Shown here piece by piece: positions 35,172-44,242 of a stretch of 64,000 nt of DNA. The stretch covers positions 1-64,000 of the forward strand of contig NZ_JAJQRG010000008.1 in assembly GCF_021228235.1 (NCBI RefSeq), in the 5' to 3' direction. The stretch comes from Pseudophaeobacter flagellatus. GTDB taxonomy: Bacteria > Pseudomonadota > Alphaproteobacteria > Rhodobacterales > Rhodobacteraceae. The position numbers were made by a program, and so were the translations under genes. How positions within the stretch are numbered: position 1 is the stretch's first letter; every line of letters starts with the position of its first letter. The notes under the pieces are model-generated. The model did no database searches, was not told the origin of the DNA, and saw only the letters and a program-made list of their open reading frames with translations.

Positions 35172-35672
35172 TCAGGCAGGCCCGACAGGTGAATAGCGCA
35201 CCGGCAGGCCATTATAGACCAAGCCTTTGATCACTTTCGGCTTGTCGCTCATGCGTCCGGTGAAGTCCCAAATGGCATCTGTTGCCTGGCCATAAACCAG
35301 CAGGATATTTAGGCCGGATGCCCCGGCCAGCTCCTGCGCTTCGCGGGACAATGTGGCACCGATGCCCTCACCACGGCGGCTTTTGTGGACCCAGACCATG
35401 ATAGGCGTGAAGGCCTTGGCGGCATCAAACGGGAGGTTTCCCGCTTCGGCCTGCTCTTTCACCCAGGGGTCATTGAGGGACGGAAAGACCATATAGCTGC
35501 CGATCAGACAGTTGCGCTCGTCCACCGCCAAAACCATCTGCGTGTCCAGATCGACCAGGCCGGGGTAGCGCGCAGCGCGCCCCAGTCCTTCTGCCATCCA
35601 ATCCTGCATATTCAGAGCTGCAATGGCTTTTTGGCGCATCGCGGCGACGTGCCCCTTGATAAAGGTGGTCAT
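35172..35672 (-). CDS. GNAT-like phage protein
   Basis: A 166-residue protein (MTTFIKGHVAAMRQKAIAAL). The acetyl-CoA loop is visible in VWVHKSRRGEGIGATLSREA, and the end (LLVYGQATDAIWDFTGRM) fits a small N-acetyltransferase fold. It is distinct from the GNAT domain of the ABC fusion. The first 50 codons are duplicated at 36149-36298. It lies after a tail-protein remnant on the same strand, where tail-assembly or moron genes are expected. Substrate unknown. Confidence 0.68.
   Translation of the reverse strand: MTTFIKGHVAAMRQKAIAALNMQDWMAEGLGRAARYPGLVDLDTQMVLAVDERNCLIGSYMVFPSLNDPWVKEQAEAGNLPFDAAKAFTPIMVWVHKSRRGEGIGATLSREAQELAGASGLNILLVYGQATDAIWDFTGRMSDKPKVIKGLVYNGLPVRYSPVGPA
35521..35672. repeat. 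direct repeat copy 1 (152 bp)
   Basis: Covers the start of the GNAT-like gene. Identical to 36149-36298 as far as I can read, except for two C residues (AATCCTGCAT against AATTGCAT). The two copies flank the portal fragment. Confidence 0.9.
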
Positions 35673-36148
35673 AGTGATCGGTTGAGGCGCCAAGGTTCTG
35701 TGCCTCAACAAATTCTATCATCATGCTTTCGGGTACGATGGCGGCACAGTCGCCTGCGATATTGGCGACCGCCCGAAACAGCTTGGCGCGGTCTTCCTCT
35801 GATGTGCCCGGCCCGTATTTGCCAATTCGAAGCGGCTGGCCGTAGGTCTGGGTGAAAATAGCCCAGTCGCGCTGGGTGAAGGCCTTGAACATCCAGGACC
35901 AGGCTGCGGTGCGGGCAATGCCGCCGCGCAGGGGCAGGCCGGATTTGGCCTTGAGCCGGGCAAAGACGAATTTGAAGGCGGGCAGGGGTTGCGGCTGGTT
36001 GTTGTCGTCCAGCATCATCGGCGTGGCCAGATCATGCGTGGCAAAGCGGAACCAGCGCGGATCCCGCCATTCCAGCCGCTGTGGCTCCCACTGCCCCTCG
36101 GAGGCGTCCCAGATGATTTCGGTGAAGCTATAGCCCTTGCCCAGGGCA
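35673..36148 (-). pseudogene. Mu-like portal protein (DUF935) fragment
   Basis: About 158 codons, open on both sides: LGKGYSFTEIIWDASEGQW, EWRDPRWFRF, KSGLPLRGGIARTAAWSWMFK, YGQPLRIGKYGPG, then PESMMIEFVEAQ. This is the middle of the DUF935 portal protein of Mu-like phages (gp29 type, about 500 residues). Both ends stop precisely at the 150-bp repeat, so the fragment was inserted or left behind by recombination. It cannot make a portal. Confidence 0.85.
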
Positions 36149-36298
36149 TCCACCGCCAAAACCATCTGCGTGTCCAGATCGACCAGGCCGGGGTAGCGCG
36201 CAGCGCGCCCCAGTCCTTCTGCCATCCAATTGCATATTCAGAGCTGCAATGGCTTTTTGGCGCATCGCGGCGACGTGCCCCTTGATAAAGGTGGTCAT
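36149..36298. repeat. direct repeat copy 2 (150 bp)
   Basis: Second copy of 35521-35672 with a 2-base deletion. It carries a second ATG start of the GNAT-like gene; the deletion shifts the frame, which then enters portal sequence. This start codon overlaps the stop of the small upstream frame. Confidence 0.9.
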
Positions 36299-36405
36299 GC
36301 GTAGGCCGCCAATCCTGTCTTGAGGGCGACCAGGGCGGAATCGATTTCAGAGGCGGTGGTAGCAGCCAAAACAGCGTCCTTCGCCTCAAGGCGCAGCGCC
36401 CCCAC
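36295..36405 (-). CDS. possible 36-residue phage protein
   Basis: A GTG-initiated frame overlapping the end of the tail gene and running to a TGA that overlaps the ATG of the duplicated GNAT-like start. The product (EAKDAVLAATTASEIDSALV in its middle) is helical and coding-like. It may be a tiny gene or the frameshifted end of the tail protein. Confidence 0.4.
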   Translation of the reverse strand: MGALRLEAKDAVLAATTASEIDSALVALKTGLAAYA

Positions 36406-37048
36406 CGCCGCCGCCGATCAGGCTCAATTGAACCGTTTTCACCGAAGCAGCCAAATTCACTGTTTTGCTGGTGGTGGAAGTATAGGCTGTGGGCTGGGAG
36501 GCTAGGTCACGATAGAACTGTGCATTCTTGATTTGCAGGCCATACTGCGAGGTGCCGGAAATGCTCTCGGACAGCCCGCTCACAGTGTTGTAACGCGACA
36601 TGGCGAAACCAAACCCGGTGGCGCCGCCAGGAACAACTGTTCGCCCCATATACAGGCCGTCTACATCGTGGAACGGCGTGATCTTATCCATGGAAAAACC
36701 AGCCGCCTGCGCGTCGATAGATAGAAGCTCGTCAACCTCAATCCGGGCAACCGACATTGTGCCTGCCGTGATGTTGTTGGCGCTCAACACATCAGCGGCT
36801 AGGTGATCAACCAACACAGACCCTTCCAGCAGAATGTTGTCTGCGGAAAGGCGAGCAAGGCTGGCCGCCCCCTCTGGCGCATCTGTGGCGACCAGCTCCA
36901 GTTCAGCACCGCTGGTTCCGGCTAAAGCCCGCAGGGAGTATGTCGCCGCCGCGTTGCCTTCCAAGTCCACCACGGCGGCGGATAGGGTGGCAATAGAGGC
37001 TGACTGCCCGTCTATTTCGGATTGCAGCTCACTGCGGGCAAGGTTCAA
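36386..37048 (-). pseudogene. phage tail-tip/host-specificity protein, C-terminal remnant
   Basis: About 220 codons with the pattern of a tail-tip J-like or DUF1983 protein end: ELQSEIDGQSASIATLSAAV, LSADNILLEGSVLVDHLAAD, NNITAGTMSVARIEVDELLS, finishing in a glycine-rich SLIGGGGGGAA tail. Intact proteins exceed 1000 residues; everything upstream is lost, and the frame abuts the end of the DUF2254 gene at 37065. The prophage left boundary is therefore about 37050. Confidence 0.75.
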
Positions 37049-37064
37049 CCTAGGCCTTCTGCAT

Positions 37065-38303
37065 TTACCTCAAAGCAACTGAATTGACTTGTGAGAGCAG
37101 CCTATATTCGTCTGAGGTGAGGTTTTCTTCCGCTCGTGACATTGCTTCTGCCACCATGGCACTTGTTGGAGTGCCGAATACTTTCGGAGAGATCACAGCT
37201 AAGGCGCGTAGCGCTTTCTGGATCCGGACATGAACTTCATAAATCTCGGCGCTGTCGCGAACGATTGGTCGAAACGCATCATCGATGAGGTCCGCAGGCT
37301 GAAGCGGTGGTACAAAGACCGACTCGTGTTCGATATCCGCCACCGGGTTGTCTTTCCATTGCGCAAGAATGCGGACCAGACGTCCGACAACACTGATGGC
37401 AGTGCCGGGATCATTGATCGCTGGCGAAAGAGCGCGCGAAGCGATCTCGGCCATGACGATCAGTCCGAAACGGGGATCTTGATCAAAATTGCGTTCGGCT
37501 CCGTCCGTAAAGGCTGACCGAAGTTGCTGCAAAGCATCAGCATCTACTTGTCGTGTGACATGGCAGAGTACACTTGCCTCGTGCACGAACGCACCCGGTA
37601 AAACCGACAGCCAGACTTCGATTTTCAGATCGTCAGCACATGCCTGGAGTTGACCAAGGTCAACATGCTGTATGTAACCGGTCCGATCCGAAAAAACAGG
37701 CAAGCTATCGCTAGGAATTGAGCCTTCGATTGGCCGACCGCCAAGAAACGGAGTCTTGAGTCTGCGCTCAAGCGATGTAACGGCGGCGGCTTCCACCCGG
37801 TCTAGTGTGTCGCCCATGCGGCCGAACGTCATTAGATGACTTATCCACCGCAACAGTGCCACGACGACCGCCGCGATGACAAACGCTGTCGTCACGAACA
37901 GAACAAGCCTACCTTTGTCTGTGTAATAGCCAGCTTGAAGAGCTATGATCCCAACAAGGCCAAAAAGGAACGCGCCAAGGAATGTCGCAAGGACATTTTG
38001 TGCGGTCGGATCTTCTTGAAGAAGCGCTGTAGCGCGTGGCGTTGCCGTACTTGCTGCTGCAGCGAACGCGGATGTCGCGATTGATAAGGAGAAGGTCGTC
38101 ACCGCCAGCATCGTCGTCGCAAGGATATTTAACACCAGATCAACCGAGTCAGTGCCTATCTTTACCGCCCAAGCGGATGGGATCAGCGGCGCTATCGCTT
38201 GTGCGATGATCGCCGAGACCACGGCAAGTAGCGCGAACGACACAACGCGAACCCATACCTTGCGAAGATGCCGAAGAAAGTGCCAACCAATTTTAGACGT
38301 CAT
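37065..38303 (-). CDS. DUF2254 membrane protein
   Basis: A 412-residue protein with four membrane helices in the first 170 residues (including LILNILATTMLAVTTFSLSI-like and FLGAFLFGLVGIIAL) and a soluble C-terminal half with SPAINDPGTAISVVGRLVRIL, the DUF2254 signature. Function unknown. It is monocistronic, reading toward the prophage. Stretch 38304-38558 upstream holds no gene. Confidence 0.85.
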   Translation of the reverse strand: MTSKIGWHFLRHLRKVWVRVVSFALLAVVSAIIAQAIAPLIPSAWAVKIGTDSVDLVLNILATTMLAVTTFSLSIATSAFAAAASTATPRATALLQEDPTAQNVLATFLGAFLFGLVGIIALQAGYYTDKGRLVLFVTTAFVIAAVVVALLRWISHLMTFGRMGDTLDRVEAAAVTSLERRLKTPFLGGRPIEGSIPSDSLPVFSDRTGYIQHVDLGQLQACADDLKIEVWLSVLPGAFVHEASVLCHVTRQVDADALQQLRSAFTDGAERNFDQDPRFGLIVMAEIASRALSPAINDPGTAISVVGRLVRILAQWKDNPVADIEHESVFVPPLQPADLIDDAFRPIVRDSAEIYEVHVRIQKALRALAVISPKVFGTPTSAMVAEAMSRAEENLTSDEYRLLSQVNSVALR

Positions 38304-38558
38304 CGAAATCCCAAATAGCCACTTTGGGCTGAAACCAAGATCAATTGTTCTTCCGCCATTTCGCGATCTGCCTCATGGCAATTATACGATAATACACCTT
38401 TTCTGGATCTGTGTCCGATTGGTATCACGCAATTTGTATGAAGTCGCTAGGTATGTTTTTTTGGTCTTTTTGAGCAAGAGTGAACCTGTGCGTGCTTTCA
38501 CAACCTGATCAGTTCTTCCATCCTGCTAAGGTGCACTACCAGAGGCATAATCTCCAAC

Positions 38559-38893
38559 TGAGGTGCCCCTAGATTTGTAGACGCTTTGCTTGGTAATTTT
38601 GGAAGCAAAGGACGATGCACATGTCAGGGCAAATTCGCTATTCAGATGAGTTCAAGATCGACGCGGTAGCTCAGGTCACGGAGCGTGGTTATTCGGTCAA
38701 GGAAGTGGCTGAGCGGCTCGGGATCAGCACCAAATCTCTGTACACTTGGATGGCACAATTCTCGAAGCCACAGAGGCAGACAGATCAAGAAGCTGAGGTC
38801 AGGCGTCTTAAGAAAGAACTGGCCCGCGTGACCGAGGAGCGTGACATCTTATAAAAGGCCACCGCGTACTTCGCCAGGGATGCAAAGTGAGGT
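38559..38893 (+). mobile_element. IS3-family remnant (left end and orfA)
   Basis: The left end begins TGAGGTGCCCCTAGATTTG, of IS3-type form. The orfA frame (38621-38854) carries the helix-turn-helix YSVKEVAERLGISTKSLYTW and leucine-zipper EAEVRRLKKELARVTEERDI. A TAA replaces the lysine codon after DIL; past it the normal orfA end KATAYFARDAK is readable to position 38888. The orfB transposase, with the DDE residues, is absent and foreign sequence follows directly, so the element is dead. Confidence 0.82.
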
Positions 38894-39059
38894 ATCCGGT
38901 TGGGGGAATGCGGGCCTGTTCCTGGCCGAGCATATTCTTCTAGGTCTGAATGCGGAACATGACCGGGACGGGGCGCAAGCTCTCTATGATCAATTCCGCA
39001 CTAGCGCGTATAACGACGAACTGATCAGAAGCGTTGAAAACCTCTTGGCACAACACTGA
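38894..39059 (+). pseudogene. C-terminal scrap of an unknown protein
   Basis: In-frame text GLFLAEHILLGLNAEHDRDG through SVENLLAQH with a normal stop, coding-like but without a start because the IS remnant abuts it. Family not recognised. Confidence 0.35.
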
Positions 39060-39098
39060 GCAGGCGGAGCCAGCATCGATGAAATTTGTGGGGTAGAT

Positions 39099-39752
39099 AT
39101 GCCCGATTCACAAGCATTCTCTGCCGGACTGCACGTGCCCATTGAATGGTACAAGCAAGCGCTGGAAGATCTCGCCCGCCGTGCAGATGCCTACGGCATA
39201 TCAGGCTATGAAGAAGAGGGCGATATCGTGCTTCCTCCACTCTATGACCGCGAGGCGCATGTTGAGTTTTTTGACAGTATCACCCGGCAACCGGAGCGGC
39301 ATCACGTGTTCCTGTTGCTGCAAAAAGTGAGCCTGCTGGAGGATACTCTAGTATATCTGCAGCGGTTTGGTGATCCAAATACCGATACAACCATTGAGGG
39401 ATTGATCCGCGTTTTGCGAGGTCCGGCGGTGGCTATTGCCCCCATAGATGGTGGCTATTGCCCCCATAGATCCTGGAGCCTAAGGTCCAGGTCCCGTCGA
39501 GCTGCCCGAGGTCGGTCGCATCAGTTTGAGATAACCCATTTAGTCTTTGATTCTCATGTACTTCTGGCATTTCCACATGTTCCAGCGCGGGAAGGTTTAT
39601 GCATGGGGCAAGAAACCGCCAGAAAAAGGCTTTCGAAAACAGGGACGTACAAGTTAATGCTGAGACCGCATAAATCGGATCTTGACGCTAGAGGGGCCGC
39701 TCGTATGAAATGCACCTATGATACGATTGGCATCAATACTTCGGCTGGTTAG
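39099..39752 (+). CDS. unknown protein with frame altered by a tandem duplication
   Basis: The first 116 residues (MPDSQAFSAGLHVPIEWYKQ, then LEDTLVYLQRFGDPN) look like a small soluble protein I cannot place. The frame continues through two copies of a 22-base unit. With only one copy the protein would end APIDPGA-stop near 39481 at about 121 residues; the duplication shifts the frame into about 95 codons of non-coding-like sequence overlapping the next gene. The 217-residue product is therefore an artefact of mutation. Confidence 0.55.
   Translation: MPDSQAFSAGLHVPIEWYKQALEDLARRADAYGISGYEEEGDIVLPPLYDREAHVEFFDSITRQPERHHVFLLLQKVSLLEDTLVYLQRFGDPNTDTTIEGLIRVLRGPAVAIAPIDGGYCPHRSWSLRSRSRRAARGRSHQFEITHLVFDSHVLLAFPHVPAREGLCMGQETARKRLSKTGTYKLMLRPHKSDLDARGAARMKCTYDTIGINTSAG
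39428..39471. repeat. 22-bp tandem duplication
   Basis: Two perfect adjacent copies of a unit beginning GGTGGCTATTGCCCCCATAG. Not a multiple of three; it changes the reading frame of the gene around it. Confidence 0.92.
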
Positions 39753-40083
39753 GGTTGCTGCTGCAATCGCAGCTATCCTTGTATTCGGTCTGTCGTTGCC
39801 ATCCGCTGCGCATTCAGTTTCCGATCATCATAATACTGAAACGATGCTTATGACTGGTGCCAGTTTGAAAGATGCACCACATACTTCTCATCATGGCAAA
39901 GAAGGGAGCAAAACGCTCCCATCTGAAACCGTGAACTGTTGTGCGGGGGCTTGTGTGGCAATGGATGTTTTGTCATTGCAGCCCTGTCATGATTTCGTGC
40001 AGTTTGAGGTACGCTGGGTTGTGGCAGATGCCAAACTTCCTTCGTTGGACCTGATAACGCGCTTGCGCCCTCCAAAATCCTGA
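39718..40083 (+). CDS. small exported cysteine/histidine-rich protein of the copper cluster
   Basis: A 121-residue protein with an N-terminal hydrophobic export segment (VRVAAAIAAILVFGLSLPSAAHS), a His-rich stretch (HSVSDHHN, HTSHHGKEG) and CCAGACVAMDVL. This composition fits a periplasmic or membrane-anchored metal-binding protein, and it stands first in the copper cluster. Family not firmly recognised; DUF2946-like proteins are similar in plan. Confidence 0.6.
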   Translation: MIRLASILRLVRVAAAIAAILVFGLSLPSAAHSVSDHHNTETMLMTGASLKDAPHTSHHGKEGSKTLPSETVNCCAGACVAMDVLSLQPCHDFVQFEVRWVVADAKLPSLDLITRLRPPKS

Positions 40084-40165
40084 GTGACTGAGCCGCTCGT
40101 GCGGTTCTTGAAGCAACCCCACGTCTAGGCGTTGGGTTTCCGCTGACACTTCTCAGGAAAAACAA

Positions 40166-40393
40166 ATGAAAATTCCATTTCTGGCGGGGGTAAGTGCCCT
40201 GTTGCTAGGTGCATGCGCGACCACGCCTGCTGCACTTCCCGAAGCCGAGGCACTTAAACGTGCCGCAGTTCAGTCTGGCCCCTATCGGGATCTGGGCTAT
40301 CAATCTCCATTTTCTGGCTTCTCGCCCTACGAACCTACCGAGCCGACCTCTTGGCGTCAGGTAAATGACGCGCAATCGGAGGTTGGCAATTGA
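40166..40393 (+). CDS. small lipoprotein
   Basis: A 75-residue protein with signal and lipobox LLLGAC (lipid-modified Cys near residue 17) and a proline-rich short body ending QVNDAQSEVGN. It overlaps the TolC-like gene by four bases, so it is translationally coupled. A hairpin AACCCCACG/CGTTGGGTT lies just upstream (about 40116-40139). Confidence 0.7.
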   Translation: MKIPFLAGVSALLLGACATTPAALPEAEALKRAAVQSGPYRDLGYQSPFSGFSPYEPTEPTSWRQVNDAQSEVGN

Positions 40394-41850
40394 AACGTAT
40401 AATTTGGCCCACCATTCTGGTGGGCGCCTCGGCGTTGGCCGCCTGCTCCACGGTTGTCCCAGAAAAGTACACCGATGAAACTCTTGGTTTTCAAGCCATC
40501 GCGGATCAAACGGAAAACGCGATTGGCAAGCGGACCTCCTTTGCTCGGACCCAGGCCCAAAATGAAGCCTTGAGCCAAGAGGTTCGTGGGCTGGTACTGG
40601 GAAAAACAATCTCGGCTGATACTGCTGTTCAGGCCGCACTTTTGAACAACAAGCGACTGCAAGCAGCCTACGCCAGCGCTGGATTATCAGCGGCAGAGGT
40701 ATGGCAGCAAATGACGCCCGAAAATCCCGTTGTTTCAGTTGGGATCTTTGGGATTGGTGCCCCAGAACTTGGCCTATATCGGGCGCTGGAATCCACTATT
40801 GCCATCAATCTTCTTGACACTAAGACCAGAAAACAACGCATTGCAGTTGCGGAAACACAGTTCCAACAGGCGCAGCTCACTGCTGTGCAAGAAACGCTGG
40901 TCTTGGCAAGTGAAACCCGTCGGGCCTGGATCAATTCCGTCGCTGCCTTCGAGCGATTGAGTTATCTTCGAAAAGCTCAAGAGACGGCCGATGCAGGTGC
41001 CGAACTGGCCAGTCAGCTTGGCAAAACCGGGGCATTAAATAAGGCCGGACAGGCGCGGAAATTTGCTTTTCAGGCCGAACTGGCCGGGCAAGTCGCGCGC
41101 GCGAAGCTTGAGGCCGCTTTGGCCAAGGAAGAGTTGACCCGGCTGATGGGGCTTTGGGGCGGGGATGCGCGGTACTATGTGCCCGATGCCTTGCCGATAC
41201 TGCCTAGATCATTGGCCAGGGTCGCGTCAATCGAGGCCGCCGCTTTAAAGAACCGTGTCGATCTGAAGGTTGCACAAGTGGGGCTTGAGGCACAGGCACG
41301 CGCCTTTGGCCTTACAGATCAGACCAGGCTGGTAACAGACCTGGAGCTAATTGCAGGATTTGAGGCAGAGCGCGAAAGTGATGACGGGGTCACCGATACG
41401 GACACTCGACCGCAACTGGAGTTGGAGTTCGCCATTCCGATCTTTGATCAGGGTGAAGCTCGTATGCGCAAGGCAGAATTGTCTTACATGCAGGCAGCCA
41501 ACCGGCTGGCCGAACGGGCAATAAATGTACGCTCTGAAGCGCGCAGCGCAGAACTGGCTTATCACGCTTCGTTCGAAATCGCACAACACTACCGCGATGT
41601 CGTTCTGCCTCTGCGCAAAGCCATCGAGGAAGAGGGACTGCTTAGCTATAACGGCATGATCACCAACACATTCGAATTGCTCACAGACCTGCGCGACCAG
41701 TCGGCCAGCGCTCTTGAGGCTGCAAATGCCAAGCGTGATTTCTGGCTGGCACAGGAAAATGTGAATGCAGCGATTTATGGCGGCGGTGCAGGCTCGAACG
41801 TTATGAGCGCGGGTGCAGAGATCGCCGGTGGCGGCGATGCGGCCCATTAA
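40390..41850 (+). CDS. TolC-family outer membrane lipoprotein
   Basis: A 486-residue protein with lipobox ALAAC and the TolC architecture: two repeated long helical regions (VQAALLNNKRLQAAYASAGL and LKVAQVGLEAQARAFGL starts). It resembles CusC/CopB-type channels of copper efflux. No RND pump or membrane fusion protein is adjacent, which is unusual. The His-rich end (GGGDAAH) and the downstream copper enzymes point to copper export or outer-membrane copper handling. Confidence 0.85.
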   Translation: MKRIIWPTILVGASALAACSTVVPEKYTDETLGFQAIADQTENAIGKRTSFARTQAQNEALSQEVRGLVLGKTISADTAVQAALLNNKRLQAAYASAGLSAAEVWQQMTPENPVVSVGIFGIGAPELGLYRALESTIAINLLDTKTRKQRIAVAETQFQQAQLTAVQETLVLASETRRAWINSVAAFERLSYLRKAQETADAGAELASQLGKTGALNKAGQARKFAFQAELAGQVARAKLEAALAKEELTRLMGLWGGDARYYVPDALPILPRSLARVASIEAAALKNRVDLKVAQVGLEAQARAFGLTDQTRLVTDLELIAGFEAERESDDGVTDTDTRPQLELEFAIPIFDQGEARMRKAELSYMQAANRLAERAINVRSEARSAELAYHASFEIAQHYRDVVLPLRKAIEEEGLLSYNGMITNTFELLTDLRDQSASALEAANAKRDFWLAQENVNAAIYGGGAGSNVMSAGAEIAGGGDAAH

Positions 41851-41862
41851 AGGATCAAAAAA

Positions 41863-43221
41863 ATGATGAACAGACGTCAAATACTGGGTGCCGGTGCCGC
41901 AGGTGCTGCACTTGTTTCGTCCCAGGCCTGGGGCAAAACATCCAACATGGGTCTTCCAGAAGCCGCCTTAATGGACACGGCGGCAACACAGCCCCCCAAA
42001 GCCCCTTCAACGGGGCTTGACTACAACCCTGTGGTAACACTCAACGGTTGGACACTCCCGTTTCGTATGAACAATGGGGTGAAGGAATTCCACTTAGTTG
42101 CTGAGCCGGTTGAAAGAGAGCTGGCCGATGGCATGACGGCGCATTTGTGGGGCTACAACGGCCAATCCACTGGCCCCACTATCGAAGCAGTAGAAGGGGA
42201 TCGGGTTCGCATCTACGTCACCAATAAGCTACCAGAACATACTTCCGTGCATTGGCACGGGCTGATCCTTCCGTCAGGTATGGACGGTGTGGGCGGGCTC
42301 AGCCATCCCGGCATTCCCCCCGGCAAGACCTTTATCTACGAGTTCGATCTGACCAAATCTGGCACCTTTATGTATCATCCACATGCGGATGAAATGGTGC
42401 AAATGGCCATGGGCATGATGGGAATGTTCATTGTGCATCCCAAAGACCCCGATTTCATGCGGGTAGATCGCGATTTCCTGATCATGCTCAATGCCTTTGA
42501 CATTGATCCCGGCACATTTGTTCCGCGCATCATGACCATGGCCGATTTCAACCTGTGGACATGGAACAGCCGGATCTTCCCCGATATTGATCCGCTGGTT
42601 GTCAACAAAGGTGACAAGGTTAGGGTGCGGGTCGGTAATTTAACCATGACCAATCATCCCATCCACATGCATGGCTACGACTTTAAAGTTACTTGCACGG
42701 ACGGCGGCTGGGTGCCTGAGAGTGCCCAATGGCCGGAGGTGTCGATCGATATCCCTGTTGGCGCTATGCGTGCTTATGAATTTGTCGCGGACCACCTCGG
42801 CGACTGGGCCATACATTGCCACAAATCTCATCACACCATGAATGCAATGGGCCACGATGTTCCGACCTTCATTGGTGCCGACAAAGGCAAGCTGACCCGC
42901 CAAATTCGCGCATTGCAACCAGAATACATGCCCATGGGCACGGCTGGCATGGCCGACATGGGGGAAATGTCGATGCCCCTACCGGACAATACCGTCCCGA
43001 TGATGGCTGGCTGGGGCCCCCATGGTCCCTTGGAAATGGGCGGCATGTTCTCGGTTGTGAAGGTGCGTGACGGAATTAGGCCAGATGATTACAGCGACCC
43101 CGGCTGGTACCAAAATCCGCCTGGCACCCAGGCCTACGAATGGACCGGAGAATTGCCGGATTTTACTCGTGCTGACTCCGCACAAACACAGATCACCCCG
43201 AAGCCAACCACCAAAGGCTAA
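41863..43221 (+). CDS. multicopper oxidase
   Basis: A 452-residue exported oxidase with a Tat-like signal (MNRRQILGAGAAGAALVSSQ). All copper-ligand motifs are present: SVHWHGLI, FMYHPHADEM, HPIHMHGY and IHCHKSHHTMNAMG, the last supplying T1 and T3 ligands. The C-terminal Met-rich region (MGTAGMADMGEMSMPL) suggests a cuprous oxidase that detoxifies Cu(I) in the periplasm. It starts 12 bases after the TolC-like gene. Confidence 0.92.
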   Translation: MMNRRQILGAGAAGAALVSSQAWGKTSNMGLPEAALMDTAATQPPKAPSTGLDYNPVVTLNGWTLPFRMNNGVKEFHLVAEPVERELADGMTAHLWGYNGQSTGPTIEAVEGDRVRIYVTNKLPEHTSVHWHGLILPSGMDGVGGLSHPGIPPGKTFIYEFDLTKSGTFMYHPHADEMVQMAMGMMGMFIVHPKDPDFMRVDRDFLIMLNAFDIDPGTFVPRIMTMADFNLWTWNSRIFPDIDPLVVNKGDKVRVRVGNLTMTNHPIHMHGYDFKVTCTDGGWVPESAQWPEVSIDIPVGAMRAYEFVADHLGDWAIHCHKSHHTMNAMGHDVPTFIGADKGKLTRQIRALQPEYMPMGTAGMADMGEMSMPLPDNTVPMMAGWGPHGPLEMGGMFSVVKVRDGIRPDDYSDPGWYQNPPGTQAYEWTGELPDFTRADSAQTQITPKPTTKG

Positions 43222-43258
43222 TGCCTTAGGTAACTATATACACAATGAGGAACTACTA

Positions 43259-43732
43259 ATGAAAACGATCCTTTCTACACTAGCTATCGCCGCTTTCTTT
43301 GCAGGACCTGCCTTGGCATCTGGTACGCATGGCGGAGGGCATGGCGATGAAATGGAAGTCGGCAAGCTGGGCGATGTACATCATGTTGATCGTGAAATCA
43401 GCGTCTCGATGAAAGAGACAGACGATGGCGAAATGCTGTTTGAGCCTCGCACCTTCTCTTTTTCCACGGGGGAGACGATCAAATTCACAATCACTAACGC
43501 TGGTGAACTGGAGCATGAGTTTGTCCTGGATACGGCCCAGCGAAACGTCTTGCACAAAGAAATGATGGCCAAAATGGATATGGAACACGACGATCCAAAT
43601 TCCGTACGGCTTGATGCTGGTGCACAAGGTGAGGTTGTCTGGACATTTTCCAACGCCGGGACCTTTGAATTCGCCTGCCTTATCCCTGGTCACTATGAGT
43701 CAGGCATGCATGGCCCAGTGGTTGTGAAATGA
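43259..43732 (+). CDS. exported cupredoxin
   Basis: A 157-residue protein with signal peptide MKTILSTLAIAAFFAGPALA and a cupredoxin fold; the type 1 copper ligands are seen as His in LEHEFVLD and Cys-His-Met in FACLIPGHYESGMHG. It probably carries electrons or copper in the periplasm for the adjacent multicopper oxidase. It has a TGAGGA ribosome site and overlaps the following frame region by a few bases. Confidence 0.9.
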   Translation: MKTILSTLAIAAFFAGPALASGTHGGGHGDEMEVGKLGDVHHVDREISVSMKETDDGEMLFEPRTFSFSTGETIKFTITNAGELEHEFVLDTAQRNVLHKEMMAKMDMEHDDPNSVRLDAGAQGEVVWTFSNAGTFEFACLIPGHYESGMHGPVVVK

Positions 43733-43758
43733 AGATAACGATACAAGGAAAGCAACTC

Positions 43759-44043
43759 ATGCAAACCATCAAGTTAATCGCTACTGCGCTCGTGCTAAGC
43801 GTTGGTTTTGCTGCCAGTGGAATGGCAGGGACCTTCACCAAGGGTATCGTGAAAAAGGTCGATCCGAAGTCCGGCAAGGTTACAATTATTCACGAAGAGT
43901 TGGTGGATCTGGACATGCCCGCAATGACTATGGTGTTCAGATTGGCCGAAGATGGCATGCTTGAACAGCTCGAAGCTGGACAAGATATTGAGTTCGTTGC
44001 TGAACGGATCAAAGGCAAGCTCACCGTGACGGAGCTGAGATAA
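43759..44043 (+). CDS. cusF: CusF-like periplasmic copper-binding protein
   Basis: A 94-residue protein with signal peptide (MQTIKLIATALVLSVGFAAS) and the CusF/CopF small barrel: GIVKKVDPKSGKVTIIHEEL, LDMPAMTMVFRL with the Met ligands, EFVAERIKGKLTVTEL. It binds Cu(I)/Ag(I) and hands it to export partners. The internal ATG at 43759 is preferred over 43729 because it starts the signal peptide and has an AAGGAAAG site. Confidence 0.88.
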   Translation: MQTIKLIATALVLSVGFAASGMAGTFTKGIVKKVDPKSGKVTIIHEELVDLDMPAMTMVFRLAEDGMLEQLEAGQDIEFVAERIKGKLTVTELR

Positions 44044-44050
44044 ACAGCCT

Positions 44051-44080
44051 ATGGGGGGCCTTTCGGGACCTCCCATTTTT
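44051..44080 (+). terminator. terminator of the copper operon
   Basis: ATGGGGGG pairs with CCTCCCAT (one G-T pair) over a TTTCGGG-containing loop and runs into TTTTT, eight bases after the cusF stop. The 160 bases between here and the cytochrome gene hold no gene. Confidence 0.8.
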
Positions 44081-44242
44081 GCCAGTTTTACTAGCGGCTT
44101 GCCCTAAAAACGGCGCCTGTCTTCCCCAAAGAATGCAGCCCATTCTTTCTGCGGGCGAGCATCTTATGGCCTGAAGTTCACCTTATAAGCCAATTATTTA
44201 GCCACCTTAGAGATCGGGTGGAAACAAAGGAAAGAGGCGAAA

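Noticed and set aside
39428-39471. Two-unit repeat as a start of a CRISPR array
   Set aside because: The copies are directly adjacent without spacers; it is a tandem duplication. No CRISPR array was seen anywhere in the window.
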